This document shows, piece by piece, positions 53,201-59,810 of a DNA stretch of 64,000 nt. Every line of letters starts with the position of its first letter. Position 1 is the first letter of the stretch. This stretch comes from Owenia fusiformis (taxonomy: Eukaryota > Annelida > Polychaeta > Sabellida > Oweniidae). The notes under the pieces are model-generated. The model was not told the DNA's origin. It made no database searches and was given only the letters and a program-made list of their open reading frames with translations. A program made the translations under genes and the position numbers. The stretch lies in NCBI GenBank assembly GCA_903813345.2, contig CAIIXF020000003.1:8809912-8873911 (forward strand). Direction: 5' to 3'.

Positions 53201-56200
53201 AAATGATCAAAGTAAATGTAAAAAACCCAACATTTTCCAACTGATCATTGTTTATGGGAAGATTTGCTATGACAAAAAATCGAGCTGCTCAAAAATCTTT
53301 TAACGTAATCAGAAAGTTAATGGTCTTCCCAATCGAATACACACGAAATCAAACATGAAATTCTTTATGCATTCGATCCTCAGATTAATTTTTAAAACCT
53401 ACATCACACCTACATCTTAGTTTTTGCTTCATATCAGTTAGAATAGTGACACTGTCCATTGAAAGTGTACGGCTGTAAATTTTCTCACTGTACATTGTCA
53501 ATGGTCAGGTGTGATTTAAAATTAAAAAAGTTAAAATGATAAATCTTCTGCCGGTTGTACCATCAATTACAGTATTTTCTAATGAAGTATTTTATGTAAT
53601 GCTAAAGATTACTTGATCTGTATGTGACGAACTACTTTTTGAAAATATCTTGTCATAAAATTTACAATTGTACTTAAATAGAATTGCAATTAAAACATTA
53701 TATAGACATCTTGATTGCAATCAGATGAAAATTTCTGTTGACAAACTTATGGATGGAAGAGAAATTGCTTCAACACAGGATTGTTGACCTAATGAATTTG
53801 AATTCAAACATCAATTTCGATTAAAAAACAAAAGTGAAAACAATAATTTCTGAATCCTTACCTGTAATGTCACTAGAATATCTGAATTCAGGCACCTTAT
53901 TTCAGTTTTATAGAATGTTGTTTGAATTCAGGCACCTTATCCAAGCTTACCAAAGTGTCTGAATTCAGACACCTTATTTCAGTTTTATAGAATGTTGTCT
54001 GAATTCAGGCACCTTATCCAAGCTTAGCAAAGTGTCTGAATTCAGACACCTTATTTCAGTTTTATGGAATGATGTCTGAATTCAGGCACCTCATTCAAGC
54101 TTAGTAAAGTGTCTGAATTCAGACACCTTATTTCTGTTTTATAGAATGTTGTCTGAATTCAGGCACCTTATCCAAGCTTAGCAAAGTGTCTGAATTCAGA
54201 CATCTTATTTCAGTTTTATAGGACGTTGTCTGAATTCAGGCACCTCATCCAAGCTTAGCAAAGTGTCTGAATTCAGACACCTTATTTTAGTTTAAGAGAA
54301 TCTTGTCTGAATTCATGCACCGGAATCTCAGATATAATTCTTTTTTCTAATTAAAAATATGTGGGCATGTCTGAATTCAGACACATATTTTCCTATATTA
54401 AGAGCTACATCAAGTAAAACATCTGCCTGAATTCAGACACTTCATATATCTACACAAAAAGCTTGTAAATATGTTGCTGATGTCTGTACACAACATAGAT
54501 ATACGGTACCTAGAAATATATATCTTCATATTTATACTTTGGTCGTTGTTTATAATCTTTTCTCATACAAAAATCTTCTCCAACACTTCAAGAATACATT
54601 AATTGTCAAATATATTTCTTAATTTATATTAATAATTCAAACATTTGTCACCTATGGAATTGCCAAAGTACACTGGAACCTGTTCTATGATTTTTTTCAG
54701 AATATTTTAATCTTCTCGGTGATATTGATATTCGCTTCGCTCTCTCCTGCAGATATCAATATCACCTCGTAGATAAAAATGATATTCCTCAAAATCATAG
54801 GATATCCTATAAATATCCTTTGAATTTCAAGGGATATCATTTTTATCCACAAGTAGATATAAACCATCTCCTCGAGTGGGCTGATCAATGAGAGAGTGGA
54901 ATTGGGCAAAATCCATGAGTGGATGAAAATGATAGTCTATTTGGATATCATTTTAATCCAACAGTTTTCAAAATATTTCTATATTACATATTTTAAGAAT
55001 ACCCCACATAAAACTTCACAATAAACTCAATTTTAAAAACTTAATACATTCTAAATAGCAAAGAATTACTCAGACTGAACAATTTGATTAAAGTGGTTGC
55101 ATACACACATTTCAATCTTTTTAATAAGCTCATAATGGTTGGAACTCCATTCTGACGGTAATATAATCAGGTATTTGACATACATATAGGCGATAAATTC
55201 AAAACTAATGAACTACAGTAGTATCTAATTTCTATGCGGTTAAGATTTGTGATTTCCAAATTAAATTCTAACCAATGTGTCATTACATGTACAGTATGTG
55301 TTTTATAGGTCCCCGATCTGGAGGAGGCAGCTTGATGGGGCCCTGAATAGGGTTCCCCCAGGCTTCTATGATAAAGTGTGGGAGATACTCGAGCGGACAC
55401 CGGGTGGTCTAAAAGTTGCGGGATATCATCTCCCACAGGTACTTCTTCGTGTGAAGATCTAAGTCAATCCTGCGTGCGTATTGTCGGTCGGCATTACGCA
55501 TGAAAAAATTAGGGAATGGGGTTCTGTCTCTGTCTGCATTTTGGATCATAGTTTGAGATAAGGGTGCTGCCGTAAAATATTTTGAGAGAAGTTGAACGTA
55601 AAAGTGTATTATTATGACCCTAGGGGATTTCTGTCTATTCCTTTATTTGTTTTTCCTGCCACCAAAGTGCGATTGGTTTCCTTGCACCTTTTTCAGTTTT
55701 TGAATTTCCAAAAAGGAATGCTGTTGTCATCTTGAGCTAATTGGCGTCTTGCTTTAATCTTGCCCTATTGTACAGAGCTACTAGAATTCCGTTTTTTCCT
55801 GCATCGCAGCAGAAAAATGCAGAATTTTAATTTGGTTAAATGCAGAATATTGAATTTCTGTTGATGGAGAATTTTTACAGAATTCCACATGTTGGCTTGC
55901 AGAATTTTGCATTTTGTAATTTTGATTTTTTCTTGCAGAATTTTGCATTTTGTAATTTTAATTTTTTCTTCCAGAAATTTGCATTTTGTGATTTTAGTAG
56001 CTTTTTGAATTTCTATTTTGCCTTTCAGCAACCCACCCTCTCAGATATGACGATGTACGAACTTAACTTTTCACTGTAAATGTGTTTTTGCCTTTCAGCA
56101 ACCAACCCTCTCAGATATGACGATGTACGAACTTAACTTTTCACTGTAAATGTGTTTTTGCCTTTCAGCAACCAACCCTCTCAGATATGACGATGTACGA

Positions 56201-57078
56201 ACTTAACTTTTCACTGTAAATGTGTTTTTGCCTTTCAGCAACCAACCCTCTCAGATATGACGATGTATGAACTTAACTTTTCACTGTTGGTCGAACAAAT
56301 GCTGAGCAAAATCATCGAACCCGCCTACAGACAACTCATGGTTGAGGCGTTCATGGTCGTGTCAACCATCTTGGAACGCAATCCGGAGCTGGAATTCCAA
56401 CGACCTGTCAATATGGATGTTGTAAGTTTGGTTCTTATAGGTAGACGAGCAGAATGTGCTACAATTTGATTCTTATTACAGTATGTTGAATATATTTCTA
56501 TATATTTATAATTATTTAAAAAGAATACAATTTACAAGTTACAACATAAGTTGTTTTCGTTTCAAAACATATCCAGAGCGCTTCATCCCCGGGGATTCAT
56601 CAAGAATTTCAAATAATCATTAAATCATTACATTAATCATTGTATTTTGCAAAATTGCATTTGTCACTTTGGTATTTATTAGCTGCAAATGCAATTCATT
56701 TTAAGAATTCTCTCCAAAATTACCCAAATTACATGTAGAAGGTTTTCCCATGGTTTTCCTTATATTGGAAAATGATGAAAATATGGATTTATAATGCATT
56801 ATTATATTTACCCATTACATTCCAGTATTTCTATATGGCTACAATTTCATATTTTTCAGTTGATTAAAGAAGCTTTCCAGTATTTTAAAAATGACAGCCA
56901 ACCAACTGTTGAAGAAAAAGAAAAGCAAGACAAACAGGAAAACAATATGGCGTCATTTTTCAACACGCCATCTGTCGGACGTTTGGGAACAACAAGTTAT
57001 ATTGCAAAAGCTGTTGTAAACCATCTCCTCCAGGGAGATGTAAGGCATACATATGGAGAATCGTGTTCCATTTCTTGA
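17298..57078 (+). CDS. PHKB: Phosphorylase b kinase regulatory subunit beta, complete 23-exon gene
   Basis: Exons: 17298-17367, 18108-18249, 18996-19095, 22028-22135, 22735-22794, 23550-23686, 26944-27103, 27616-27813, 28113-28170, 28752-28829, 29378-29533, 31439-31536, 39290-39520, 39967-40071, 40323-40496, 41158-41340, 41706-41890, 42507-42597, 43337-43539, 43908-44048, 55309-55438, 56239-56421, 56860-57078. All junctions are AG/GT and in phase; 3210 nt = 1069 aa plus stop (human about 1093). It is a scaffold/regulatory subunit of the glycogen-mobilising (alpha beta gamma delta)4 phosphorylase kinase. Beta-specific blocks are present: [76 protein letters not shown]. The N-terminal half is the glucoamylase-like (GH15-type) domain. 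The C-terminus is CSIS, a CaaX box like vertebrate CLIS, consistent with the known farnesylation of the subunit. Introns 6, 11 and 21 carry exon-edge tandem arrays. Intron 20 is about 11 kb. Confidence 0.96.
18585..18750. repeat. Dispersed repeat R3, second copy
   Basis: AAAGTGGAACACCTCCATGG, GGTGGAACACTTC and GAGTTCCACTTACTGCAGG follow the order seen at 1600-1765 and 33587-33745. PHKB intron 2. Confidence 0.6.
19973..20020 (+). CDS. Candidate 48-nt cassette exon of PHKB
   Basis: An open 16-codon block ([16 protein letters not shown]) is preceded by TTTCCAATTTAG and followed by GTATCC. It is phase 0 at both ends and lies inside the phase-0 intron 3 (19095/22028), so inclusion would add 16 residues in frame after QQSEK. 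I do not recognise the peptide in vertebrate PHKB, and a chance AG...GT pair in a 2.9-kb intron is possible. Confidence 0.3.
20383..20570. mobile_element. 188-bp TIR element with 9-bp target duplication (GCTATTATG)
   Basis: CAAGGAGGATTGG at the left end and CCAATCCTCCTTG at the right end are exact inverse complements, with looser pairing inward (ACCGATATTCTGC / AAAGAATATCGAG). GCTATTATG flanks at 20374-20382 and 20571-20579. A 9-bp duplication suits Mutator-type insertion. Related end sequence recurs at about 47113-47130. No coding capacity. PHKB intron 3. Confidence 0.8.
22235..22420 (+). repeat. Dispersed repeat R4, first copy
   Basis: CTTTGGCAATGGCCAGAATA, ATATTTGACATAGATCATGA and ATATGATAAACAGACAAGAA match 63710-63825 in order. 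Non-coding; PHKB intron 4. Confidence 0.7.
22810..23145. repeat. Poly-G tract and degenerate tandem repeat of ATGGGACCCACATCTAGGG units
   Basis: A run of G near 22812-22830 is followed by about seven diverged units of about 35-42 bp, each with a variant of GACCCACTT/ATCTAGGGATTTTT. Fills much of PHKB intron 5 upstream of exon 6. Confidence 0.7.
23618..26573 (+). repeat. 114-bp tandem array made from PHKB exon 6 tail plus donor, 26 copies
   Basis: The last 69 nt of exon 6 (from 23618, residues 183-205) plus 45 nt of intron start are repeated head to tail. Unit starts run 23618, 23732 and so on to 26466; the 2848-bp span equals 25 periods of 114 bp minus one 2-bp deletion near 23945. Each unit reads ...ACTAACC(N)nCATATAG, GACCCCTGACTTTGGAATG..., CATGCAAG, GTAAATACAG. 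The exon-like 69 nt is open in nearly every copy; one stop was seen (TAA at 26401-26403). Near-identity means recent growth or strong homogenisation. Because 114 is divisible by 3, the antisense strand carries a long but meaningless open frame. Confidence 0.95.
28505..28715. repeat. Diverged TGAACACCTG repeat (R3-like)
   Basis: Units of AGTGAACACCTGTCTCT repeat four times, followed by ACTCTACTAAAG and CTCTGTAGTGAACACCTA. A shorter relative is at 22480-22560. Upstream of PHKB exon 10. Confidence 0.55.
28915..29115 (+). repeat. Dispersed repeat R2, third copy
   Basis: TTTTTTCTCAAGTGGGTGCA, ATATGCCAATTTTTCATGAT and GCACCCACTTGCTTTAATA match the other two copies in order. PHKB intron 10. Confidence 0.7.
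29452..31075 (+). repeat. About 101-bp tandem array made from PHKB exon 11 tail plus donor, 16 copies
   Basis: The end of exon 11 (GAGGGTGGCAAGCATGG to CAACTTCTAG) plus the intron start GTATGTAAAATACTATCATA is repeated in tandem. GC(A/T)AGCAT anchors lie at 29461, 29562, 29663, 29764, 29869, 29974, 30081, 30184, 30285, 30387, 30488, 30590, 30691, 30792, 30893 and 30993. Spacing is 100-107 bp, varying mostly by TA steps in TATATATA. Every copy keeps an AG|GTATG-like donor except one with GCATG (about 30865). The period is not a multiple of 3, so units could not be read through in frame. Confidence 0.95.
31886..32678. repeat. 35-bp minisatellite, about 22 copies
   Basis: CAGAGTCCCATTGCTGCACC plus ATCCAACCCTTAGTA recurs every 35 bp with few changes. 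Repeats without stops create open frames on both strands that have no independent support. PHKB intron 12. Confidence 0.92.
32690..34885. other. Non-coding part of PHKB intron 12
   Basis: AT-rich. Apart from an R3 repeat copy at 33587-33745 and a short ACTTATTCAAAATT(G/T)C tandem at about 34170-34265, nothing recognisable was seen. Confidence 0.45.
33587..33745. repeat. Dispersed repeat R3, third copy
   Basis: Begins ACAGTAAAACTTGGACAG and ends CCAGGTTTAACTGTAC, enclosing AGTGGAACACC and GAGTTCCACTTCTC as in the other copies. Confidence 0.65.
34890..36135. repeat. (CCGT)n-headed dispersed repeat with four internal near-copies
   Basis: A CCGTCCGTCTGTCTG tract at about 34926-34975 is followed by a block, TCTGTCGATAGGATTCCTGT ... 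TTTCAAAATGGCCGCCATTT, that recurs at about 34998, 35145, 35490 and (diverged) 35850. Non-coding; resembles other (CCGT)n-associated repeats such as 61536-62244. Confidence 0.7.
37473..38764. mobile_element. 1.3-kb TIR element, CACGGTG ends, 5-bp target duplication (TTTTA)
   Basis: Left end CACGGTGTATAACCCAAACG and right end (inverse) CACGGTGTTTAACCCAAACG continue as matching GCTCCTACATGCACGAC. TTTTA flanks both ends (37468-37472, 38765-38769). The motif AAACGCTCCG recurs inside in both orientations (about 37540, 37927, 37958, 38691, 38720), like subterminal transposase sites. No transposase frame was found, so it is non-autonomous. Ends starting CAC with a heptamer-like CACGGTG and a 5-bp duplication are features of Transib/RAG-type elements; this assignment is inference. 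PHKB intron 12. Confidence 0.8.
38847..39003. repeat. 31-bp tandem repeat, 5 copies
   Basis: AGATATGAGGCTCTTTTAAT plus TTGCCTCATTT repeats five times almost without change. ATGAGGC and GCCTCAT within the unit are inverted, so each unit can form a hairpin. Ends about 290 bp before PHKB exon 13. Confidence 0.9.
40111..40140 (+). repeat. Decayed copy of PHKB exon 14 end plus donor
   Basis: CCTTGTCATAGATGATGTCA AGCTAATA here matches the exon 14 end CTTGTCATTGATGATGTCAAG plus GTAATA at 40051-40077. The donor GT has become CT. A further trace, AGATGTCAAG, lies at about 40091. Confidence 0.7.
40667..40832. mobile_element. Possible small CAGGGTGA...CACCCT element
   Basis: CAGGGTGA at the left and TCACCCT at the right are flanked by TA-rich sequence (TATATA/ATATA). 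Inverted similarity does not extend much further, so this is a weak MITE call. Confidence 0.35.
42150..42500 (+). repeat. 66-bp tandem repeat containing a copy of the PHKB exon 18 start
   Basis: ATGCCATCCCATATTGATCT starts at about 42160, 42226, 42292, 42390 and 42456. The longer fourth interval holds TTTTTAG plus a degraded exon 18 start (42342-42385, [14 protein letters not shown] versus real [14 protein letters not shown]). The real exon 18 follows at 42507. The acceptor and first 14 codons were therefore duplicated upstream with the repeat. Confidence 0.85.
44530..44980. repeat. Nine copies of palindrome TGTCTGAATTCAGACA with variable spacers
   Basis: The core TCTGAATTCAGA begins at about 44530, 44596, 44649, 44702, 44757, 44817, 44869, 44918 and 44966, spaced 48-66 bp. 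The palindrome is conserved while most spacers differ, apart from recurring AACTTGATAATAGTGA/CTTTTCCAT pieces. A second cluster is at 53881-54440. PHKB intron 20. Confidence 0.9.
45234..45844. mobile_element. 611-bp TA-flanked MITE
   Basis: Ends CAGGGTGTCAAATAAGTCCC and its inverse complement (GGGACTTATTTGACACCCTG) continue into CAGCTAAAACC/GGTTTTAGCTG and ATATACCATTGGA/TCCAATGATATATC. TA flanks both sides, as for Tc1/mariner. No transposase. PHKB intron 20. Confidence 0.85.
46200..51250. other. Non-coding part of PHKB intron 20
   Basis: AT-rich. I see no exon with protein-family support. A (T)n-AG...AG|GTGAGT segment at 49150-49220 looks exon-like but contains stops in all three frames. A Mutator-like end fragment lies at about 47113-47130. 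Confidence 0.45.
51258..51412. repeat. Diverged relative of the 11679-12514 foldback element, right arm
   Basis: CATTGCATGGAATAGATTAT, AACAAAACATTTGAGTTAAA, TTTTTATGAAAAATCGCAT and GGACAAATCTTTGACC follow the order of 12376-12505. Only one arm is visible. Confidence 0.65.
51617..52016 (+). pseudogene. Possible decayed coding fragment with a CxxxxCxC motif
   Basis: After TTTAATTCCAG an open stretch of about 51 codons reads [17 protein letters not shown] then [18 protein letters not shown], ending TAA at about 51773. Further downstream, in other frames, coding-like text such as [20 protein letters not shown] appears, broken by stops. I do not recognise a family. It adjoins the large inverted repeat at 52150-53520 and could be a transposon remnant. 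It could equally be chance. Confidence 0.25.
52150..53520. repeat. Large foldback inverted repeat, about 1.4 kb
   Basis: Left-arm blocks (ACCATTGACAACGTGCAGTG, GGTGTGATGTAGGTTTT, CCAACATTTTCC complement near 52395, AGAATATGTTTCTCTAAA near 52470) reappear inverted in order on the right (GGAAACATATTCTCA about 53150, CCCAACATTTTCCAACTGAT about 53226, AAAACCTACATCACACCTAC about 53394, ACATTGTCAATGG about 53493). Arms are about 80% alike by eye. No reading frame is conserved. Confidence 0.75.
53881..54440. repeat. About 14 copies of TCTGAATTCAG(A/G)CA in a 38/39-bp ladder
   Basis: Copies alternate TCTGAATTCAGACACCTTAT TTCAG... and TCTGAATTCAGGCACCTTAT CCAAGC..., making a dimer of about 75 bp, then three looser copies at 54306, 54370 and 54426. 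Same palindrome core as 44530-44980. Confidence 0.9.
55838..55995. repeat. Tandem TTGCAGAATTTTGCATTTTG units
   Basis: About four to five units of 35-40 bp with TGCAGAATTTTGCATTTTGT AATTTT. Non-coding; PHKB intron 21, just before the exon 22 acceptor array. Confidence 0.75.
56021..56285 (+). repeat. 70-bp tandem array of the PHKB exon 22 acceptor plus exon start, 4 copies
   Basis: TTGCCTTTCAG followed by the first 48 nt of exon 22 ([16 protein letters not shown]) starts at 56029, 56099, 56169 and 56239. The first three copies run into TAA directly after L; only the fourth continues as the true exon. All four have an equally good polypyrimidine tract and AG. Copies are almost identical (ACCCACCC versus ACCAACCC in the first). 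Confidence 0.95.
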
Positions 57079-57084
57079 ATTGGA

Positions 57085-57090
57085 AATAAA
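57085..57090 (+). terminator. Polyadenylation signal AATAAA, PHKB (proximal)
   Basis: AATAAA lies only 7 nt after the PHKB stop codon. Use of this site would give a very short 3' UTR. A second AATAAA lies at 57830-57835. Confidence 0.4.
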
Positions 57091-58175
57091 GACACGTTGT
57101 TGTGTTTTAGAACAATGAAGAGTTACAAAGAGTGGAGTTTAAAGCCATTAACAAAGTATTCAGTTATTTTGTTTACACGCGAAATTGTACGGAAATGATA
57201 AGAACATCAGGAAATTTATTATCATTTACTCGTATTCAATTTTGAGCCATACATGTACATGTAAGATTTCATATTTTTGAAAATTTGATTAAAATATCTG
57301 ATGTATATTAGGACTGGGCCTCTTGTCATTGCTAGGCTTCTTTTAATACGGATCAGCAGTCACTTGCTATTTTCACCATCCCATTGAACGAATTGCGAAG
57401 TTTATCCATTTCACCTAGTGTCAACTCAAATACGCGTTGAAGGAAAACACTTTCCAATATGGCCTCATAATATTATTATAGTGTGTATTGTTTTTGTGGA
57501 CGGTGTTCGGCCGTTGTTGTCGGCGTTTAGCGGCCAGTGTCTGTACCAACTGACAGGTGGTAACATTTCGCATGTTAATGCCATGTTTGTAAAAAATGTT
57601 ATCTTTGGTGAGGCATGAGTCGCATTTGCTCCGATTCATCGGCCGGCGCCCGGCAGATTGAGTATTTTGTTCAAAATTGTATTCAGTGAACAAAGCATTC
57701 AATCTAAAGGGCGCCTTTGCATAAGAGAACATCAAGAAAATATATTAAAAAATTAAACACTGCCTTGTGATAATCTCTCATGCTTATTATAACAATGTAT
57801 AATATAATTGTTAGAGTCTGTAATATGACAATAAAAAATAAAATATAAAACAATGTATATCTTTTTATGATATTCTCAGAGTACAATTAATTGTATTATC
57901 TTCTATGGAGACTAATGCTGGATTTATACAATACCAGCTATTTTCTCTATACAATGAGCATATTATATGGGTGTGAATGAAAATGTAATTGTTAAAGTCA
58001 CTCATTTTTCCTCATCGGGTTTTATAGTCATTCAAAGAAAATAAATGAGAAATCAAGTATTTAATAAGTTCTTATTTGTTAACATTGTCCTGCCAATCAG
58101 TCCAACAAGTGTAATAACGATTCATTGGAATGCAAAGCTAGAAGTCTGAAGAGGCAAGCATTTAACTAATGGGGT
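57091..58175. other. Intergenic, PHKB to sulfotransferase (tail to tail)
   Basis: No gene seen. It probably contains both 3' UTRs. CATCCCATTGAACGAATTGC at about 57378 resembles the end of the (CCGT)n element at 61536. Confidence 0.4.
57830..57835 (+). terminator. Polyadenylation signal AATAAA, PHKB (distal candidate)
   Basis: An AATAAA in AT-rich sequence about 750 nt after the PHKB stop and before the converging sulfotransferase gene. It is an alternative to the proximal signal. Confidence 0.35.
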
Positions 58176-58181
58176 TTTATT
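58176..58181 (-). terminator. Polyadenylation signal (AATAAA on minus strand), sulfotransferase gene
   Basis: TTTATT on the plus strand reads AATAAA on the minus strand about 140 nt beyond the sulfotransferase stop codon, a normal 3' UTR distance. Confidence 0.45.
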
Positions 58182-58319
58182 TAACAATGCAATTTTGTTG
58201 CAATCAAGACTGAATTGTTTAACATTGTGCTGAGCTAACAGTTCCAGCTAATGACCAATATGTAAGCACTCAACTTGTTCATTTTACACATTGTAAAGAT
58301 TGTTTGTTTAATGCACCCT

Positions 58320-59810
58320 TTATCCAACATTCATTCCTTTAACTTTACTGTTAAACAACTGTACCGCAAACTTGTAAATATCATAATCCGAAGCTAGAAC
58401 ATCAACTATAGTATCACGGATTCCTTTTGGAAGTTTGTCCTTGCCTTTTCTACGATTCCCAGCGTTACTTATTTTTGTGTTGTTTTTTAGGTAATCGTGA
58501 ATTCCACCAAAGTATTGTGGAATAAGTTTTGAGAAGACTGTAAGGGATTCACTGAGCTGTTCCAATATACCCACACAAACGTATTCCTTTTCAATGATAT
58601 TCTTTGCTCTGTTGATGAACTTCACATCTTTCGGATCGATGTCAGGAGTGTACGAATTGAACCATTGAACATATGTAGGTGCGACGCATGTTTGATTTTT
58701 ACCCTCCCGCTTTATACACTGCGATAGAGTTTCATTTATAATGCTTTCACTTAGGTTGCGTCGGATTGCCTCGGACGGTTGCCGAATAAAGTAAAATCGC
58801 GATATCGCTCTCTCTACTGGATCCCGTAACATATCAATTAGAAGCGGTTGTCTAATCCCACGTTTCGTGAAATTAAAGTAACCTATATGGCGTACGAAAG
58901 CTAGGTTCTTTACAGACGTATCCTTCTCATTTTGAAAAGTCCTCAGGAAGGTCTCTTCTGCTTTTGAATGCTCGCTTATTTCATGGGCAATTTCTACATA
59001 TTTATAATGATAAACCTGGAAATCATTTCTGTCTTGGATCATTTTTAAGTAATCTAGTATGGTTGTCGAGCCACATTTCGGCATTCGAGTATAAAATAGC
59101 GTGTTTGGCGTTTTTCCTTTGAAAAGACGAGATCCGCCGTTTTTGGTTGTCAAATTCAAGGTAGAATTTCTAGGAGTTGGCTCTTTTGCTTTTTGAGGTT
59201 GAAATCTAAACCCACCGTTGTTGGTTGTCAAATTCAAGGTTGAATCTTCGGTAGTTGGCTCTTCACTTTTTTGAGTTTGAAATTTAGATCCACGTTTGTT
59301 GGCTGTCAAATTCGAGGTTGAATCTTCGGTAGTTGGCTCTTCACTTTTTTGAGTTTGAAATTTAGATCCACGTTTGCTGGCTGTCAAATTCGAGGTTGAA
59401 TCTTCGGTAGTTGGCTCTTCACTTTTTTGAGTTTGAAATTTAGATCCACGTTTGTTGGCTGTCAAATTCGAGGTTGAATCTTCGGTAGTTGGCTCTTCAC
59501 TTTTTTGAGTTTGAAATTTAGATCCACGTTTGTTGGCTGTCAAATTCGAGTTTGAATCTTCGGTAGTTGGCTCTTCACTTTTTTGAGTTTGAAATTTAGA
59601 TCCACGTTTGTTGGCTGTCAAATTCGAGGTTCTAATTTCTGTAGTAAGGTCGTTCCTTTTTTGAGGTTGAATGTTGTATTCAGTTTTAAGTCCGTTTAGA
59701 CGTAAGTCGTGTATGTTGTACATCAAAAGTCCAATCGGGATATAAAGCAAAAATACACGCGCAAGCTTCCAGGTAAGCTGCTGCTTTCCATGTCCATTTT
59801 TAACACCCAT
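58320..59810 (-). CDS. Golgi 2-O-sulfotransferase (HS2ST/UST family) with repeated glycosylated stem
   Basis: A single uninterrupted 496-codon frame. It has a short basic cytosolic tail and a membrane anchor near residues 16-33 (LARVFLLYIPIGLLMYNI), giving type II Golgi topology. The stem at 61-230 is built from seven 26-residue repeats. The catalytic domain has PKCGSTT (244-250, PAPS 5'-phosphosulfate loop), FVRHIGYFNF (306-314, with a likely catalytic-base His308) and RDPVERAISRFYF (329-341, 3'-phosphate site). This order and spacing resembles uronyl 2-sulfotransferase and heparan-sulfate 2-O-sulfotransferase, which sulfate the 2-O of uronic acids in glycosaminoglycans. The RHIGYFNF stretch is closer to UST (RHVHFLNF). 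The exact acceptor sugar cannot be told. Lack of introns next to intron-rich genes suggests a retrocopy or a lineage-expanded intronless paralogue. It converges tail to tail with PHKB; a minus-strand AATAAA lies about 140 nt past the stop. Confidence 0.88.
   Translation of the reverse strand: MGVKNGHGKQQLTWKLARVFLLYIPIGLLMYNIHDLRLNGLKTEYNIQPQKRNDLTTEIRTSNLTANKRGSKFQTQKSEEPTTEDSNSNLTANKRGSKFQTQKSEEPTTEDSTSNLTANKRGSKFQTQKSEEPTTEDSTSNLTASKRGSKFQTQKSEEPTTEDSTSNLTANKRGSKFQTQKSEEPTTEDSTLNLTTNNGGFRFQPQKAKEPTPRNSTLNLTTKNGGSRLFKGKTPNTLFYTRMPKCGSTTILDYLKMIQDRNDFQVYHYKYVEIAHEISEHSKAEETFLRTFQNEKDTSVKNLAFVRHIGYFNFTKRGIRQPLLIDMLRDPVERAISRFYFIRQPSEAIRRNLSESIINETLSQCIKREGKNQTCVAPTYVQWFNSYTPDIDPKDVKFINRAKNIIEKEYVCVGILEQLSESLTVFSKLIPQYFGGIHDYLKNNTKISNAGNRRKGKDKLPKGIRDTIVDVLASDYDIYKFAVQLFNSKVKGMNVG
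59121..59630 (-). repeat. 78-bp coding tandem repeat in the sulfotransferase stem, 7 units
   Basis: Seven units of exactly 26 codons (residues 61 to about 230). N-L-T sequons lie at N63, N89, N115, N141, N167, N193 and N219. Units 1-5 are nearly identical (SNLTANKRGSKFQTQKSEEP then TTED); units 6-7 are diverged (NLTTNNGG, NLTTKNGG). Confidence 0.95.
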
